From assembly GCA_029939135.1 (NCBI GenBank), contig JAOZTP010000003.1, forward strand, positions 1 to 35,672: 35,672 bases of DNA, given 5' to 3'. Under the pieces are notes generated by a model. It worked only from the letters and a program-made list of their open reading frames with translations. It was not told the origin of the DNA and made no database searches. Positions 1 through 8,566 of this stretch are shown here, one piece after another. The DNA comes from Desulfobacterales bacterium. GTDB lineage: Bacteria; Desulfobacterota; Desulfobacteria; Desulfobacterales; JAFDMD01. The translations under genes were made by a program, and so were the position numbers. Numbering within the stretch: the stretch's first letter is position 1; each line of letters begins with the position of its first letter.

Positions 1-2905
1 TTCCCCTGAAGACGGAGCAAAAATGGGGCTTCAAGGAATGATAAATCATATGATGAGTCTCCTTGATTTTTCGACCCTAAAAGAAAACATAGAAAAAAGG
101 ATAAACGAACTTAACCCGGACAACAAACTTCTTACGGCAAACTTTATTACCGCAATAGAGCAGTTTAAAAAAACCGACAAAGCAAAAAGCGATTCTTTGG
201 CTGCGGCGCTTAAAGAAAAAGCCTCCGATAAAAAAATTCCGGTAATAGGAATTACAGGCACGGGCGGCGCCGGCAAATCCTCTTTAACGGACGAATTAAT
301 TCTTCGTTTTTTACGCGACGTTAAAGACATAAAAATAGCGATAATATGCAGCGATCCTTCCAAACGTAAAACCGGCGGCGCGCTTTTGGGCGATAGAATA
401 CGAATGAACGCCATAGACGACAACAGGGTTTATATGCGCTCCCTTGCGACAAGAGAATCTTTAACCGAAGTTTCCGAAATGCTTTACGAGGCTATACAGG
501 CGGCAAAAGCCTCAGGGTATGATCTTATTATTACCGAAACCGCAGGCATAGGACAAGGCGATTCCAGAATTACCGATATATCCGATATATCCTTATACGT
601 TATGACAAGCGAATTTGGCGCCGCATCTCAGCTTGAAAAAATAGACATGCTTGATTACGCCGACCTTATAGCAATAAACAAATTTGAAAAAAAAGGAGGC
701 GAAGACGCTCTTAGAGACGTCCGAAAACAGTTTTTAAGAAACCAAGACGCATGGGATCAAAAGCCGAAGGACATGCCGGTTTACGGAACCATAGCTTCAA
801 AATTCAACGACGACGGAGTTACCGCTTTATATTCTGCGCTGATAGAGGCAATAAACAAAAAAACAGGCGTAGCCTTTAAATCGAATATAACTCCGCCTAA
901 CATAAAATATTCAACATCAAAAACCATAATAATACCGCCAGAAAAAATTCGTTATCTTGCAGAAATAAGCGATACCGTTCGCAAATACCATGATCAAACC
1001 GAAACAAATAGAAAAAATATAGAAAAAGCATGGCATCTTAAAAAGGCTGCGGAAATAATCGAAAAAGAGAATAAATCTTCCGAATTATCGGAAACGCTTA
1101 AAAATCAAATTAAAACAGCCGAAGAAAAGATAGACAAAGAAACGGAAAACCTTCTTAAAGATTGGGACAAAATCCGACAGAATTATAAAAAAGAGGAGTT
1201 CGTCTATACTGTTCGAGATAAAATAATAAAAATACCTCTTTATAAAACCTCCTTATCTCAAAAGAAAATACCTAAAATATCGCTGCCTAATTTTAAATCC
1301 AAGCCCGAAATATATCAATGGCTGCGAAAAGAAAACCTTCCGGGACGCTTTCCTTTTACCGCCGGAGTTTTTCCATTAAAAAGAGCGGACGAAGACCCCA
1401 CAAGAATGTTCGCGGGCGAAGGAGATCCCGCAAGAACAAACAGACGATTCAAGCTTTTATCCGGAAACTACAAAGCAAAACGCCTTTCCACCGCATTTGA
1501 TTCGGTTACTTTATATGGACGCGATCCGGAAATAAGACCGGACATATACGGCAAAGTAGGAACCTCCGGGGTAAGCATATGCACATTGGAAGACGTAAAA
1601 GTTCTCTATGACGGGTTCGATCTTGCCTCGCCAAACACCTCCGTATCAATGACAATAAACGGACCCGCTCCCATAATGCTCGCTATGTTTTTAAATGCCG
1701 CAATAGATCGGCAGATAGACAAATTTAAAGCGGAACAGAAAAAAGAGCCTTCAGCCGAAAAAATCGAAAAAATAAAAGCTGATACCCTATCCAAAGTAAG
1801 AGGCACGGTTCAGGCAGACATATTAAAAGAGGATCAAGGGCAGAATACCTGCCTGTTTTCTACGGACTTTGCTTTAAAAATGATGGGAGACATACAGGAA
1901 TACTTTATACAAAAAAATGTCCGTAACTTTTATTCCGTATCAATATCAGGCTACCACATAGCCGAAGCCGGGGCAAACCCGATTACCCAGCTTGCCTTTA
2001 CCCTTGCAAACGGATTTACCTACGTTGAATACTACCTTTCAAGAGGAATGGACATAAATGCGTTCGCCCCCAATCTTTCATTTTTCTTTTCAAACGGAAT
2101 GGATGCCGAATATACGGTTATAGGCAGAGTAGCCCGAAGAATATGGGCGATTGCGCTTAAAGAAAAATATGGTGCTTCCGTCCGTTCTCAAATGTTAAAG
2201 TATCATATACAAACCTCCGGTAGATCATTACATAGTCAGGAAATACAATTTAACGACATACGAACGACATTACAGGCGCTTTGCGCAATATACGACAACT
2301 GCAACAGCTTGCATACAAACGCATTTGACGAGGCAATTACAACGCCGAGTCAAGAATCAGTCCGCCGCGCCCTTGCAATACAATTAATAATAAACAGGGA
2401 ATGGGGGCTTGCAATAAATGAAAACGTCCTACAAGGAAGCTTTATAGTAGAAGAGCTTACAAGTCTTGTAGAAGAGGCGGTTCTATCAGAATTTGACAGA
2501 ATAACGGAACGAGGCGGGGTTTTGGGCGCTATGGAAACCGGTTATCAGCGAAATAAAATACAAGACGAATCATTATATTACGAACATCTGAAACATACGG
2601 GAGAGCATCCGATAGTAGGAGTCAATACATTCCGAGAAGCCGATGCGGACGAAGATCAGTTAAGCGAAAACATAGAGCTTGCAAGAGCCACAGAAGAGGA
2701 AAAAAATTCTCAGCTTACAAGGCTTGCGGAATTTCACAATAAAAATCAAGAGCATGCGCCGGAGGCTTTAAAAGGGCTTCAGCAGGCGGCTTTGGCAAAC
2801 CAAAACGTTTTTGAAGAGCTTATGAACACAGTTAAATACTGCTCGCTTGGGCAGATTACAAAAGCGCTTCATAACGTAGGCGGAAAATACAGAAGAAACA
2901 TATGA
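1..2905 (+). CDS. icmF: Fused isobutyryl-CoA mutase IcmF (5' truncated by window edge)
   Basis: This is a coenzyme B12-dependent acyl-CoA mutase fused to its G-protein chaperone, interconverting isobutyryl-CoA and n-butyryl-CoA. The frame is open to the left edge: codons before the first ATG read SPEDGAK and run into [10 protein letters not shown], the usual linker after the B12-binding domain, so that domain lies outside the window. From the first ATG, the MeaB-like GTPase has Walker [10 protein letters not shown] near residue 80, then [10 protein letters not shown] and a G4 motif NKFE near residue 220. A charged linker leads to the mutase barrel, with [35 protein letters not shown] and [18 protein letters not shown]. 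The Phe in AGVFP and the Gln in SQEIQ sit where isobutyryl-CoA mutases differ from methylmalonyl-CoA mutases, which use Tyr and Arg. The visible 967 residues fit a family length near 1,090. Identification is firm; substrate is inferred. Confidence 0.95.
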   Translation, partial: SPEDGAKMGLQGMINHMMSLLDFSTLKENIEKRINELNPDNKLLTANFITAIEQFKKTDKAKSDSLAAALKEKASDKKIPVIGITGTGGAGKSSLTDELILRFLRDVKDIKIAIICSDPSKRKTGGALLGDRIRMNAIDDNRVYMRSLATRESLTEVSEMLYEAIQAAKASGYDLIITETAGIGQGDSRITDISDISLYVMTSEFGAASQLEKIDMLDYADLIAINKFEKKGGEDALRDVRKQFLRNQDAWDQKPKDMPVYGTIASKFNDDGVTALYSALIEAINKKTGVAFKSNITPPNIKYSTSKTIIIPPEKIRYLAEISDTVRKYHDQTETNRKNIEKAWHLKKAAEIIEKENKSSELSETLKNQIKTAEEKIDKETENLLKDWDKIRQNYKKEEFVYTVRDKIIKIPLYKTSLSQKKIPKISLPNFKSKPEIYQWLRKENLPGRFPFTAGVFPLKRADEDPTRMFAGEGDPARTNRRFKLLSGNYKAKRLSTAFDSVTLYGRDPEIRPDIYGKVGTSGVSICTLEDVKVLYDGFDLASPNTSVSMTINGPAPIMLAMFLNAAIDRQIDKFKAEQKKEPSAEKIEKIKADTLSKVRGTVQADILKEDQGQNTCLFSTDFALKMMGDIQEYFIQKNVRNFYSVSISGYHIAEAGANPITQLAFTLANGFTYVEYYLSRGMDINAFAPNLSFFFSNGMDAEYTVIGRVARRIWAIALKEKYGASVRSQMLKYHIQTSGRSLHSQEIQFNDIRTTLQALCAIYDNCNSLHTNAFDEAITTPSQESVRRALAIQLIINREWGLAINENVLQGSFIVEELTSLVEEAVLSEFDRITERGGVLGAMETGYQRNKIQDESLYYEHLKHTGEHPIVGVNTFREADADEDQLSENIELARATEEEKNSQLTRLAEFHNKNQEHAPEALKGLQQAALANQNVFEELMNTVKYCSLGQITKALHNVGGKYRRNI

Positions 2906-2959
2906 TAGAGAAAAATTGACAAATAAAACCGTCGTAATCATAAGTAAAGGATGACATAT

Positions 2960-3196
2960 ATGAAAACAGTTTCTTTAATTGAATCAAAAGTAAATATATA
3001 CAATCTGTTTGACGAAGTATTACGCACAGGAATGCCGATTGAAATAGATAAGCAAGGTAAAAAGTTAATAATTATGCCTTCAGGCAAGGCAAAAAAACTT
3101 CAAAACCTCGTCTTGCGACCAGACGCAATAAAAGGAAACCCTGACGAGCTTGTAGATATTACATGGGAAAAGGAGATGAATTTTGATTTACCTTGA
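2960..3196 (+). CDS. Phd/YefM-like antitoxin
   Basis: This 78-residue protein is the likely antitoxin of a type II toxin-antitoxin pair. Its N-terminus (MKTVSLIESKVNIYNLFDEV) has the Phd/YefM fold pattern: strand, helix, then GMPIEIDKQGKKLIIMPS. The acidic C-terminal tail would wrap the toxin. The ORF track starts at the ATG at 2951, but the Shine-Dalgarno AAAGG ends at 2950, directly against that ATG. The ATG at 2960 lies nine bases downstream of it and is preferred. The gene overlaps the PIN-domain toxin gene by 14 bp, the usual coupled arrangement. Such antitoxins normally repress their own promoter. The family call rests on pattern and on the partner gene. Confidence 0.8.
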   Translation: MKTVSLIESKVNIYNLFDEVLRTGMPIEIDKQGKKLIIMPSGKAKKLQNLVLRPDAIKGNPDELVDITWEKEMNFDLP

Positions 3197-3557
3197 TACG
3201 CACATAGTTGTATGGCTGTATGCAGGTCAAATAGAAAGGTTAAGCGAATATGCTAAAGAACTAATAAATGATCACGAAATTTTTATTTCTCCTGCCGTGA
3301 GGTTGGAGTTGCAATATCTATTTGAAATTAAACGCATTACATACGAAGCTAATGATATTGTATTTGATCTGTTCAATAAAATAGGATTAAAGGTATGTAA
3401 TAAAAGCTTTAATACTATTATAAGCGTTGCATTGGATTTTTTTTGGACAAGAGATCCATTTGATCGAATTATTGTCTCGAATGCAGCTGCAAATCGTAAT
3501 ATTCTATTAACAAAGGATAAAAATATTTTAAAAAATTATGAAAAAGCAAAATGGTAA
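3183..3557 (+). CDS. VapC-family PIN-domain ribonuclease toxin
   Basis: This 124-residue PIN-domain protein is the likely toxin of the pair, expected to be a Mg2+-dependent RNase held inactive by the upstream antitoxin. PIN acidic residues are visible: Asp in IYLDTHIVVWL near the N-terminus, Glu in SPAVRLELQYL, Asp in WTRDPFDRII, and Asp in LLTKDKNI near the C-terminus. The start is TTG, not ATG; AAGGAGA lies seven bases upstream, inside the antitoxin gene, so translation is probably coupled to it. Length is normal for the family. The RNA target cannot be read from the sequence. Confidence 0.88.
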   Translation: MIYLDTHIVVWLYAGQIERLSEYAKELINDHEIFISPAVRLELQYLFEIKRITYEANDIVFDLFNKIGLKVCNKSFNTIISVALDFFWTRDPFDRIIVSNAAANRNILLTKDKNILKNYEKAKW

Positions 3558-3567
3558 ACGCCATTTT
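3548..3567 (+). terminator. Short hairpin at the end of the toxin gene
   Basis: AAAATGG and CCATTTT form a 7-bp stem with a 6-base loop that contains the toxin stop codon. The following bases are only partly T-rich, so this is a weak terminator candidate. Confidence 0.35.
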
Positions 3568-3593
3568 CAATTAAAGGATATTTTAGCTAAACA

Positions 3594-3761
3594 ATGTCAG
3601 TTATAGCGCCGGATTTAGATTGGTATAAGAAAAAAAGTTTAGACCAAGAAGTGAACATTCGCTGCCCTTTTACTTACGTGGAGGCCTGCCCGCGATATTA
3701 CCAGAGTTTGCCTCTGATGGGAGAAGCCAGAGCTATCAAGATCGAACCTCGTGGAAGATAA
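3594..3761 (+). pseudogene. N-terminal half of a frameshifted conserved hypothetical gene
   Basis: A 55-codon ORF, too short for the supplied track, starts at an ATG at 3594 and stops at 3761. It contains RCPFTYVEACPRYYQSL, a Cys-Pro-rich segment that I recall as the N-terminal part of a small conserved hypothetical family. It ends at KIEPRGR, just where the next ORF begins EDKRLLKFW in another frame. Skipping one base near 3750 would join them as KIEPR-EDKRLL, a plausible continuous protein of about 190 residues. No good ribosome-binding site sits at normal distance; AAAGGA lies about 15 bases upstream. Function is unknown. Confidence 0.6.
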
Positions 3762-4173
3762 GCGATTATTGAAGTTTTGGGAAAAAAGTGATTTATGTCC
3801 ACAAACAATGGAAGAGAAAATATCAATTTTCGGCAAGGGACAGATATTTGATAATTTTTGTCCGGAAGTTGTCTTTAAAAAATTTGGCTACTTTGCTTCT
3901 TATATAAGCCGATTCTCCGATGAAACAGATCAAGATATTAGACATAAAATGCTTGAAGAGGAGAAGCAAATTGAAAATGATCGGAGATGGCTATTCTCAA
4001 GCCTATCTCCACAACATTATACAGAATGCGATCTTTATTCGGCTCTAAAGCAACGCAGCAAAAATTATAAGAAATTATGGTATAAAAAACCTGTGGGAAT
4101 AATAATTTTAGGGGTAATGATTACAGTAATTGGCGGGTTAATTTTTTTTATAATTGGGAAACAATTTGACTAA
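3751..4173 (+). CDS. C-terminal part of frameshifted hypothetical protein with one membrane segment
   Basis: This ORF gives 140 residues from a GTG and has no recognisable ribosome-binding site of its own. I read it as the downstream part of the gene beginning at 3594, broken by a one-base frame change. It contains WEKSDLCPQTMEEK, then FCPEVVFKKFGYFASYIS, a Lys/Glu-rich stretch, and SPQHYTECDLYSAL. A C-terminal hydrophobic segment follows (VGIIILGVMITVIGGLIFFI), with a short tail. The segment suggests a tail-anchored inner-membrane protein with its soluble part in the cytoplasm. The family is not recognised by name. Whether a full-length product is made depends on whether the frameshift is real. 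Confidence 0.5.
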   Translation: MEDKRLLKFWEKSDLCPQTMEEKISIFGKGQIFDNFCPEVVFKKFGYFASYISRFSDETDQDIRHKMLEEEKQIENDRRWLFSSLSPQHYTECDLYSALKQRSKNYKKLWYKKPVGIIILGVMITVIGGLIFFIIGKQFD

Positions 4174-4240
4174 CAACCGCATTAATCTCAATATTAGTAG
4201 AAATATAAAAAAATAACAATAAAGAAAGGGGAAATAAAAA

Positions 4241-5023
4241 ATGAATCTAATAGTATTATTAAAACAGGTTCCTTCTACCGAATCTTTTGTAAGCGTAGGA
4301 GAGGATAAAAAATCGGTAAAGACCGAAGATGTTAAATGGGTTATAAACCCGTATGACGAATTTGCCGTTGAAGAGGCATTAAAAATAAAAGAAGCTCTCG
4401 GCGGAACAGTAACAATATTAACCGTGGGAAACGATAAAGCGGTAGAAGCCGTAAGAACCGCTTTGGCTATGGGAGCGGACAACGGCATACTTATAAACGA
4501 CCCCGATGCTTACAATTGCGACGGAGCAGGAATTGCCAAAATACTTGCGGCGGCGCTTAAAAATATTGAATATGATCTTATAATTGCGGGGCAAAGAGCG
4601 GTTGACGACGACAACTACTATGTAGGAGCGGCGACTGCGGAGTTTTTAAATATTCCTCATGTTTCGATGGTAATAAAAGAGGAAATAACCGATAAAACAA
4701 TTAAATGCACAAAAACAATAGAAGGCGGCTCATTTGTATTTGAAGCAAAATTGCCCGCTCTTATAACAACCCAGCGCGGATTAAACGAACCGAGATATGC
4801 ATCTTTGCCCGGCATAATGAAAGCAAAGAAAAAACCGTTAGATACCAAAACATTGGCAGATATAGGAATAAGCGCGGCAGATTTGGGCGAGCCTATGCTT
4901 ACAATAAAAGAGGTTAAAAAGCCTTCTCAAAGAGAAGCCGGAGTTATGATACAGGGAGATACGCCCGCGGAACTTGCGGCGGCTCTTGTAAAGGCTCTTC
5001 ATGAAGAGGCTAAAGTAATATAA
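4241..5023 (+). CDS. etfB: Electron transfer flavoprotein beta subunit
   Basis: EtfB is the smaller subunit of the EtfAB flavoprotein, which carries electrons between acyl-CoA dehydrogenases and the quinone pool or other acceptors. The 260-residue product has the expected N-terminus MNLIVLLKQVPSTES, the core VKWVINPYDEFAVEEALKIKE, the segment IIAGQRAVDDDNYYVGAA, and LPALITTQRGLNEPRYASL before the helical C-terminus. The start is supported by AAAGAAAGGGG about nine bases upstream. It is followed by etfA after 175 bp, a gap that holds a palindromic repeat. Two genes upstream is icmF, so a joint role in C4 acyl-CoA oxidation is likely. Whether this Etf bifurcates electrons cannot be decided here. 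Confidence 0.95.
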   Translation: MNLIVLLKQVPSTESFVSVGEDKKSVKTEDVKWVINPYDEFAVEEALKIKEALGGTVTILTVGNDKAVEAVRTALAMGADNGILINDPDAYNCDGAGIAKILAAALKNIEYDLIIAGQRAVDDDNYYVGAATAEFLNIPHVSMVIKEEITDKTIKCTKTIEGGSFVFEAKLPALITTQRGLNEPRYASLPGIMKAKKKPLDTKTLADIGISAADLGEPMLTIKEVKKPSQREAGVMIQGDTPAELAAALVKALHEEAKVI

Positions 5024-5082
5024 ACATAAGATAGGAAGAGAGAGGGATAGTAATAAAAATATTTAATCCCCAAAAAAATGAT

Positions 5083-5167
5083 AAAATTTTGCAGGATAAC
5101 AAAGAATTTTGTTTATTTTAGTATAACAAAGAAAACGGGCAAAATATGAAGTTAGACGGTAAAATTT
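5083..5167 (-). repeat. Shortened copy of the palindromic repeat family (etfB-etfA gap)
   Basis: The block starts with AAAATTTTGCAGGATAAC and ends with GTTAGACGGTAAAATTT, so its outer ends are imperfect inverted repeats. Inside, AAAACGGGCAAAATATGAAG is the reverse complement of the left arm found at 9911 and 27342. It is an internally deleted copy in reverse orientation relative to those. Confidence 0.7.
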
Positions 5168-5198
5168 AATAAAAAGTTTAATAATATAGGAGAAAAAA

Positions 5199-6158
5199 AT
5201 GAGAGTGCTTGTAATTACGGAACAAATAGACGGTATATTCAGAAAAGTCAGCTATGAGGCTTTAAGCGAAGGCAGACGAATAGCGGACGCTATGAATTGC
5301 GAAATGACGGCGGCAATACTCGGAAGCGGCATTGATAATCTTGCCGAAGATATAAAAAAATACGGGGCGGATAAAATAATACTTGCAGACGATCCCGCCC
5401 TTGCGGAATATATCACTGATAAATACGTACTAACCCTTGCGGATATAATAGAAAAAGAGAAACCGGAAGTTATAATACTCGGTTCTACAAGCATTGGAAA
5501 GGATATAGCGCCTCGTCTTTGCGCAAAATTCAACGGCGCAATAGCTACAGACTGCATAAGCGCTTCAATCGAAGAGGGCAAAGTCTGCGCCTCAAGATAC
5601 ATATACGGAGGCAAATTAATAACGGATGTAATATTAAACAGAAAACCTGCGTTTATTGCTTTAAGGGCAAACTCCGTATCGATTAAGGAGGCGGACGGCA
5701 AAGGAGAAATAGAAAAAATTCAAGCGAATATGCAGGATGCGTCCCTTACTTTTATAGAGAAAAAAATGGATGCAGGTAAAAAAGAGCTTACAGAGGCGGA
5801 TATTATAGTGGCGGGCGGCAGAGGCGTAAACGAAGGCGATTTTTCCGCTATAGAGGAGCTTTCCGAAATATTGCAAGGGGCGGTAGGGGCTTCAAGAGCG
5901 GCTGTGGACGAAGGATGGAGACCCCATTCGGATCAGGTGGGACAAACAGGCAAGGTGGTTTCTCCGAACCTTTATATAGCCTGCGGCATATCCGGCGCAA
6001 TACAGCACTTTGCAGGAATGGCGTCCTCTAAAGTTATAGCGGCTATAAACAAGGATGAAGAAGCGCCGATATTTGCTAAATCGGATTATGGCGTAGTAGG
6101 AGACCTGTCTAAAGTTATGCCAGAAGTAATCAAAGAGGTTAAAAAAATTAAAGGGTAA
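5199..6158 (+). CDS. etfA: Electron transfer flavoprotein alpha subunit
   Basis: EtfA carries the FAD-binding domain of the EtfAB heterodimer. The 319-residue product lacks the N-terminal ferredoxin extension seen in some EtfA proteins. The N-terminal half starts MRVLVITEQIDG and includes VIILGSTSIGKDIAPRL. The C-terminal FAD domain starts near residue 200 with IVAGGRGV, then GASRAAVDEGW, NLYIACGISGAIQHFAGM and the AINKDEEAPIFAKSDYG signature with GDL. The start is an ATG preceded by AGGAGA. rimO begins six bases after its stop, so the two are probably co-transcribed. Confidence 0.95.
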   Translation: MRVLVITEQIDGIFRKVSYEALSEGRRIADAMNCEMTAAILGSGIDNLAEDIKKYGADKIILADDPALAEYITDKYVLTLADIIEKEKPEVIILGSTSIGKDIAPRLCAKFNGAIATDCISASIEEGKVCASRYIYGGKLITDVILNRKPAFIALRANSVSIKEADGKGEIEKIQANMQDASLTFIEKKMDAGKKELTEADIIVAGGRGVNEGDFSAIEELSEILQGAVGASRAAVDEGWRPHSDQVGQTGKVVSPNLYIACGISGAIQHFAGMASSKVIAAINKDEEAPIFAKSDYGVVGDLSKVMPEVIKEVKKIKG

Positions 6159-6164
6159 GCCCTA

Positions 6165-7544
6165 TTGGAAAACAAATCAAACATAAAAAATAACTCCCCG
6201 CGTCGGCATGCGGGGAGTTTATATCTTTTAAGTCTCGGCTGCGCTAAAAATTTAGTTGAAAGCGAATTTTTACTATGGCGTTTAAAAACGGACGGATGGA
6301 ATATAATATCCGATCCCGCCAAAGCCGAAGTAATAATAATAAATACCTGCGCTTTTATAACTCCGGCAATAGAAGAATCAATAGACGAAATATTGTCGCT
6401 TGCGGAAAATAAAAAAAACGGAGCTTGCAAAAAGCTAATAGTAGCGGGCTGCTTGCCTCAACGGTTTGAAAAGGAAATATCGGAAAGCATGCCGGAAGTA
6501 GATTATTTTGTCGGAACCGGAGCGTTTCATAAAATACCGGAAATTGCGAGTATAAATAAGAGAAAGAAAATTTTTTTTCCGGACCCAAATCTAAGTCCTT
6601 TTCCAAAACCGAATCAAAAAAGAATTATTCAAAACAAAAAAAGCGTATATCTAAAAATAGCCGAAGGCTGCAATAGAAGATGCTCATACTGTATAATACC
6701 GAAGCTAAAAGGGAAATATAGAAGCAGATCGGTTTTTGATATATGTTCCGAAGCCGAAGCCTTAACAAAGGAAGGGGCAAAAGAGATAAGCTTAATAGCG
6801 CAGGAAACCACCATTTACGGAAAGGATTTGCGAGTCGCCTCTGATTTTTCGGAATTATTAAAACGGATTTCCGAAAAAGCTTTTTTATATTCAAAGGATA
6901 TAATAATAAGGGTTCTTTATACCCATCCTGAAAGCCTTGATGAAAAAATAATTAAAACCATAGCTCAAACCAAAAATATAGCCTCCTATTTTGACCTCCC
7001 GATTCAGCATGCAAGCGATAATATATTAAAAAAAATGGGACGAGGATATAATGCAGAAAAGTTATATGAGATTATCAATACCATAAGAGATTACGCTCCG
7101 AATGCGGTTTTGCGCACAAGCCTTATAGTAGGATTTCCGAATGAAACCGAAAAAGATTTTAAACGGCTTTACGATTTCATTAAAAAGGTAAAGTTCGATC
7201 ATCTCGGAGTTTTTACATATTCTGGTGCGAAGGATATACCTTCCGGCAAGATTAAAAAGAAGGTAACCAAAAAAATTGCGGAAAAACGTTATAAAACCCT
7301 TATGAAAAAACAGGCGGAAATATCTTTTGAAAAAAACCAAAAACGTATAGGAGAAACCTATAAAGTTTTAATCGAAGAGGAGGAAAAAGGTGTTTTTACC
7401 GGCAGGACTTGGTTTCAGGCGCCGGAGGTTGACGGAATAGTTTATGTTAACGCATTGGCGGATAATAAGCTTGAAAAAGGGGATGTCGTATCGGTAAAAA
7501 TAAACGAGGCTGCGGAATATGATCTGTTCGGAACGCCGATATAA
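6165..7544 (+). CDS. rimO: Ribosomal protein S12 methylthiotransferase RimO
   Basis: RimO is a radical-SAM enzyme that adds a methylthio group to an aspartate of ribosomal protein S12. The 459-residue product has the MTTase N-terminal domain (LLSLGCAKNLVESE, INTCAF, VAGCLPQ, three cluster cysteines). The radical-SAM motif CNRRCSYC sits near residue 170. IQHASDNILKKMGRGY follows, then a TRAM domain containing APEVDG, typical of RimO. The start is TTG at 6165; no other start codon lies before the conserved core. The 18 residues ahead of the core include a segment encoded by a perfect GC-rich palindrome, which is unusual. It follows etfA by six bases. Confidence 0.93.
   Translation: MENKSNIKNNSPRRHAGSLYLLSLGCAKNLVESEFLLWRLKTDGWNIISDPAKAEVIIINTCAFITPAIEESIDEILSLAENKKNGACKKLIVAGCLPQRFEKEISESMPEVDYFVGTGAFHKIPEIASINKRKKIFFPDPNLSPFPKPNQKRIIQNKKSVYLKIAEGCNRRCSYCIIPKLKGKYRSRSVFDICSEAEALTKEGAKEISLIAQETTIYGKDLRVASDFSELLKRISEKAFLYSKDIIIRVLYTHPESLDEKIIKTIAQTKNIASYFDLPIQHASDNILKKMGRGYNAEKLYEIINTIRDYAPNAVLRTSLIVGFPNETEKDFKRLYDFIKKVKFDHLGVFTYSGAKDIPSGKIKKKVTKKIAEKRYKTLMKKQAEISFEKNQKRIGETYKVLIEEEEKGVFTGRTWFQAPEVDGIVYVNALADNKLEKGDVVSVKINEAAEYDLFGTPI
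6192..6219. repeat. GC-rich palindrome inside the rimO N-terminus
   Basis: AACTCCCCGC and GCGGGGAGTT form a perfect 10-bp stem with an 8-base loop. It is strikingly GC-rich for this genome, followed by TTATATCTTTT, and lies 33 bases after the etfA stop. It could act as a terminator or attenuator, or be a mobile palindromic repeat inserted in frame. Confidence 0.75.
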
Positions 7545-7905
7545 CGAAAAATTGTAACAGATATCATAAAGGGATTTTTTGCTTTGCTTGAAATAATGGG
7601 AAGCAACTTTTTTTGCCGGTTATTTATACAAATCAAATGTTATTTTTGTTTGTCATTTCGACGAGCGAAGCAAGGAGAAATCCCTTATTAAAAAAAATAA
7701 ATAGACAAAAGAATGATTACAAAGGTTAGAGGCGTTCAAACTTGTTTGCTCCGCTTTTGCTTGTCTCTTGGGATTTTTGACAGGGCTTTTCTAACAACTA
7801 TACAAAAAAAATGAACATCTCCAAATCGAATATAATCATAGGAAAGTCTCGTTATTAACACAATCTAAACAGAAGAAAGAATTTAAAAAAACAGTATAAC
7901 AAATT
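7545..7905. other. Gene-free stretch between rimO and dut
   Basis: No coding ORF is supportable in these 361 bases. They hold a dispersed repeat copy (7634-7690) and otherwise AT-rich sequence. A promoter for dut is presumably here, but no convincing -35/-10 pair was identified. Confidence 0.6.
7634..7690 (+). repeat. Dispersed repeat with TCATTTCGACGAGCGAAG core
   Basis: AAATGTTATTTTTGTTTGTC leads into ATTTCGACGAGCGAAGCAAG and GAGAAATCCC. Closely related sequence occurs near 27624-27695 in both orientations. Confidence 0.65.
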
Positions 7906-8358
7906 ATGAAACCTATAATAAAATTTTTACGTTTAAATCCTGAAGCGGATAAGGATATAGAGCTTCCGAAGTATATGACCGGTTTGTCTGCGGGAATGGA
8001 TATAAGAGCCGCCATAAAAAAAAGTTTAACCCTTAAACCGCAAGATATAACTTTAATTCCTACGGGCTTTGCAATTGCGATTCCCGAAGGCTTTGAAGCC
8101 CAAATAAGACCCAGAAGCGGACTTGCCATAAAGCATGGCATAACGATTATAAACTCTCCGGGAACCATAGATGCGGACTATAGAGGCGAAGTTAAAATGG
8201 GGGTTATAAATTTAGGCAAAGCAGAATATAAAATCAAGCGAGGCGATAGAATAGCCCAGATGGTTATTAAAAGGGTATATCAGGCGGTTATTGAGGAGAC
8301 GGATAGATTGGATTCCACAAAACGAGATGCGGGCGGTTTTGGGCATACCGGCGTTTAA
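7906..8358 (+). CDS. dut: Deoxyuridine 5'-triphosphate nucleotidohydrolase (dUTPase)
   Basis: Dut hydrolyses dUTP to dUMP and pyrophosphate, keeping uracil out of DNA and feeding dTMP synthesis. The 150-residue length is typical of the homotrimeric enzyme. The five family motifs are visible: AGMDIRAA near residue 31, [11 protein letters not shown] near 67, [11 protein letters not shown] near 86, [10 protein letters not shown] near 110 and the Gly-rich tail DAGGFGHTG that closes over the active site. The start is the first ATG; the ribosome-binding site is weak. It stands alone after a repeat-containing gap and converges on the dct operon. Confidence 0.95.
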   Translation: MKPIIKFLRLNPEADKDIELPKYMTGLSAGMDIRAAIKKSLTLKPQDITLIPTGFAIAIPEGFEAQIRPRSGLAIKHGITIINSPGTIDADYRGEVKMGVINLGKAEYKIKRGDRIAQMVIKRVYQAVIEETDRLDSTKRDAGGFGHTGV

Positions 8359-8415
8359 AATTTTGAGAGGCATTTTGTTTCTATGCCGCGCTGTTGCGAA
8401 GCGTCGGTATTCTTC

Positions 8416-8490
8416 TTATTTTACGCTGTTTTCAACGATTTTTATTTCCTCTTTTGTTAGCTCGTAAAGTATATTGCGTCCAAAAGTCAA
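8416..8490 (-). pseudogene. Possible C-terminal remnant of a restriction-modification protein
   Basis: On the minus strand a short open frame ends NILYELTKEEIKIVENSVK and a TAA stop. LYxLTxEEIxIVE resembles the extreme C-terminus of many Eco57I-type or TaqI-type methylase/restriction proteins. No start or body precedes it: there is a stop about 16 codons upstream. It may be a residue of a deleted gene; the match is from memory and short. Confidence 0.3.
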
Positions 8491-8535
8491 GACAGTAAAA
8501 AATAATTTTATAATTTTTTATTGTATGCTCATTCT

Positions 8536-8566
8536 GAAAAGACAAATTTAAAAGATTGTCTTTTTC
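8536..8566. terminator. Bidirectional terminator between dut and dctM
   Basis: AAAAGACAA and TTGTCTTTT form a 9-bp stem with a 10-base loop, flanked by A-rich and T-rich tails. It lies between the convergent dut and dctM genes and overlaps the dctM stop codon. Confidence 0.6.

Noticed and set aside
3594-3770. Programmed +1 frameshift
   Set aside because: No slippery codon, slow codon or stop-codon context of the known +1 type was seen at the junction; a simple one-base indel explains it.
5252-5701. 149-codon minus-strand ORF inside etfA
   Set aside because: It is antisense to the conserved EtfA N-terminal domain and has no independent support.
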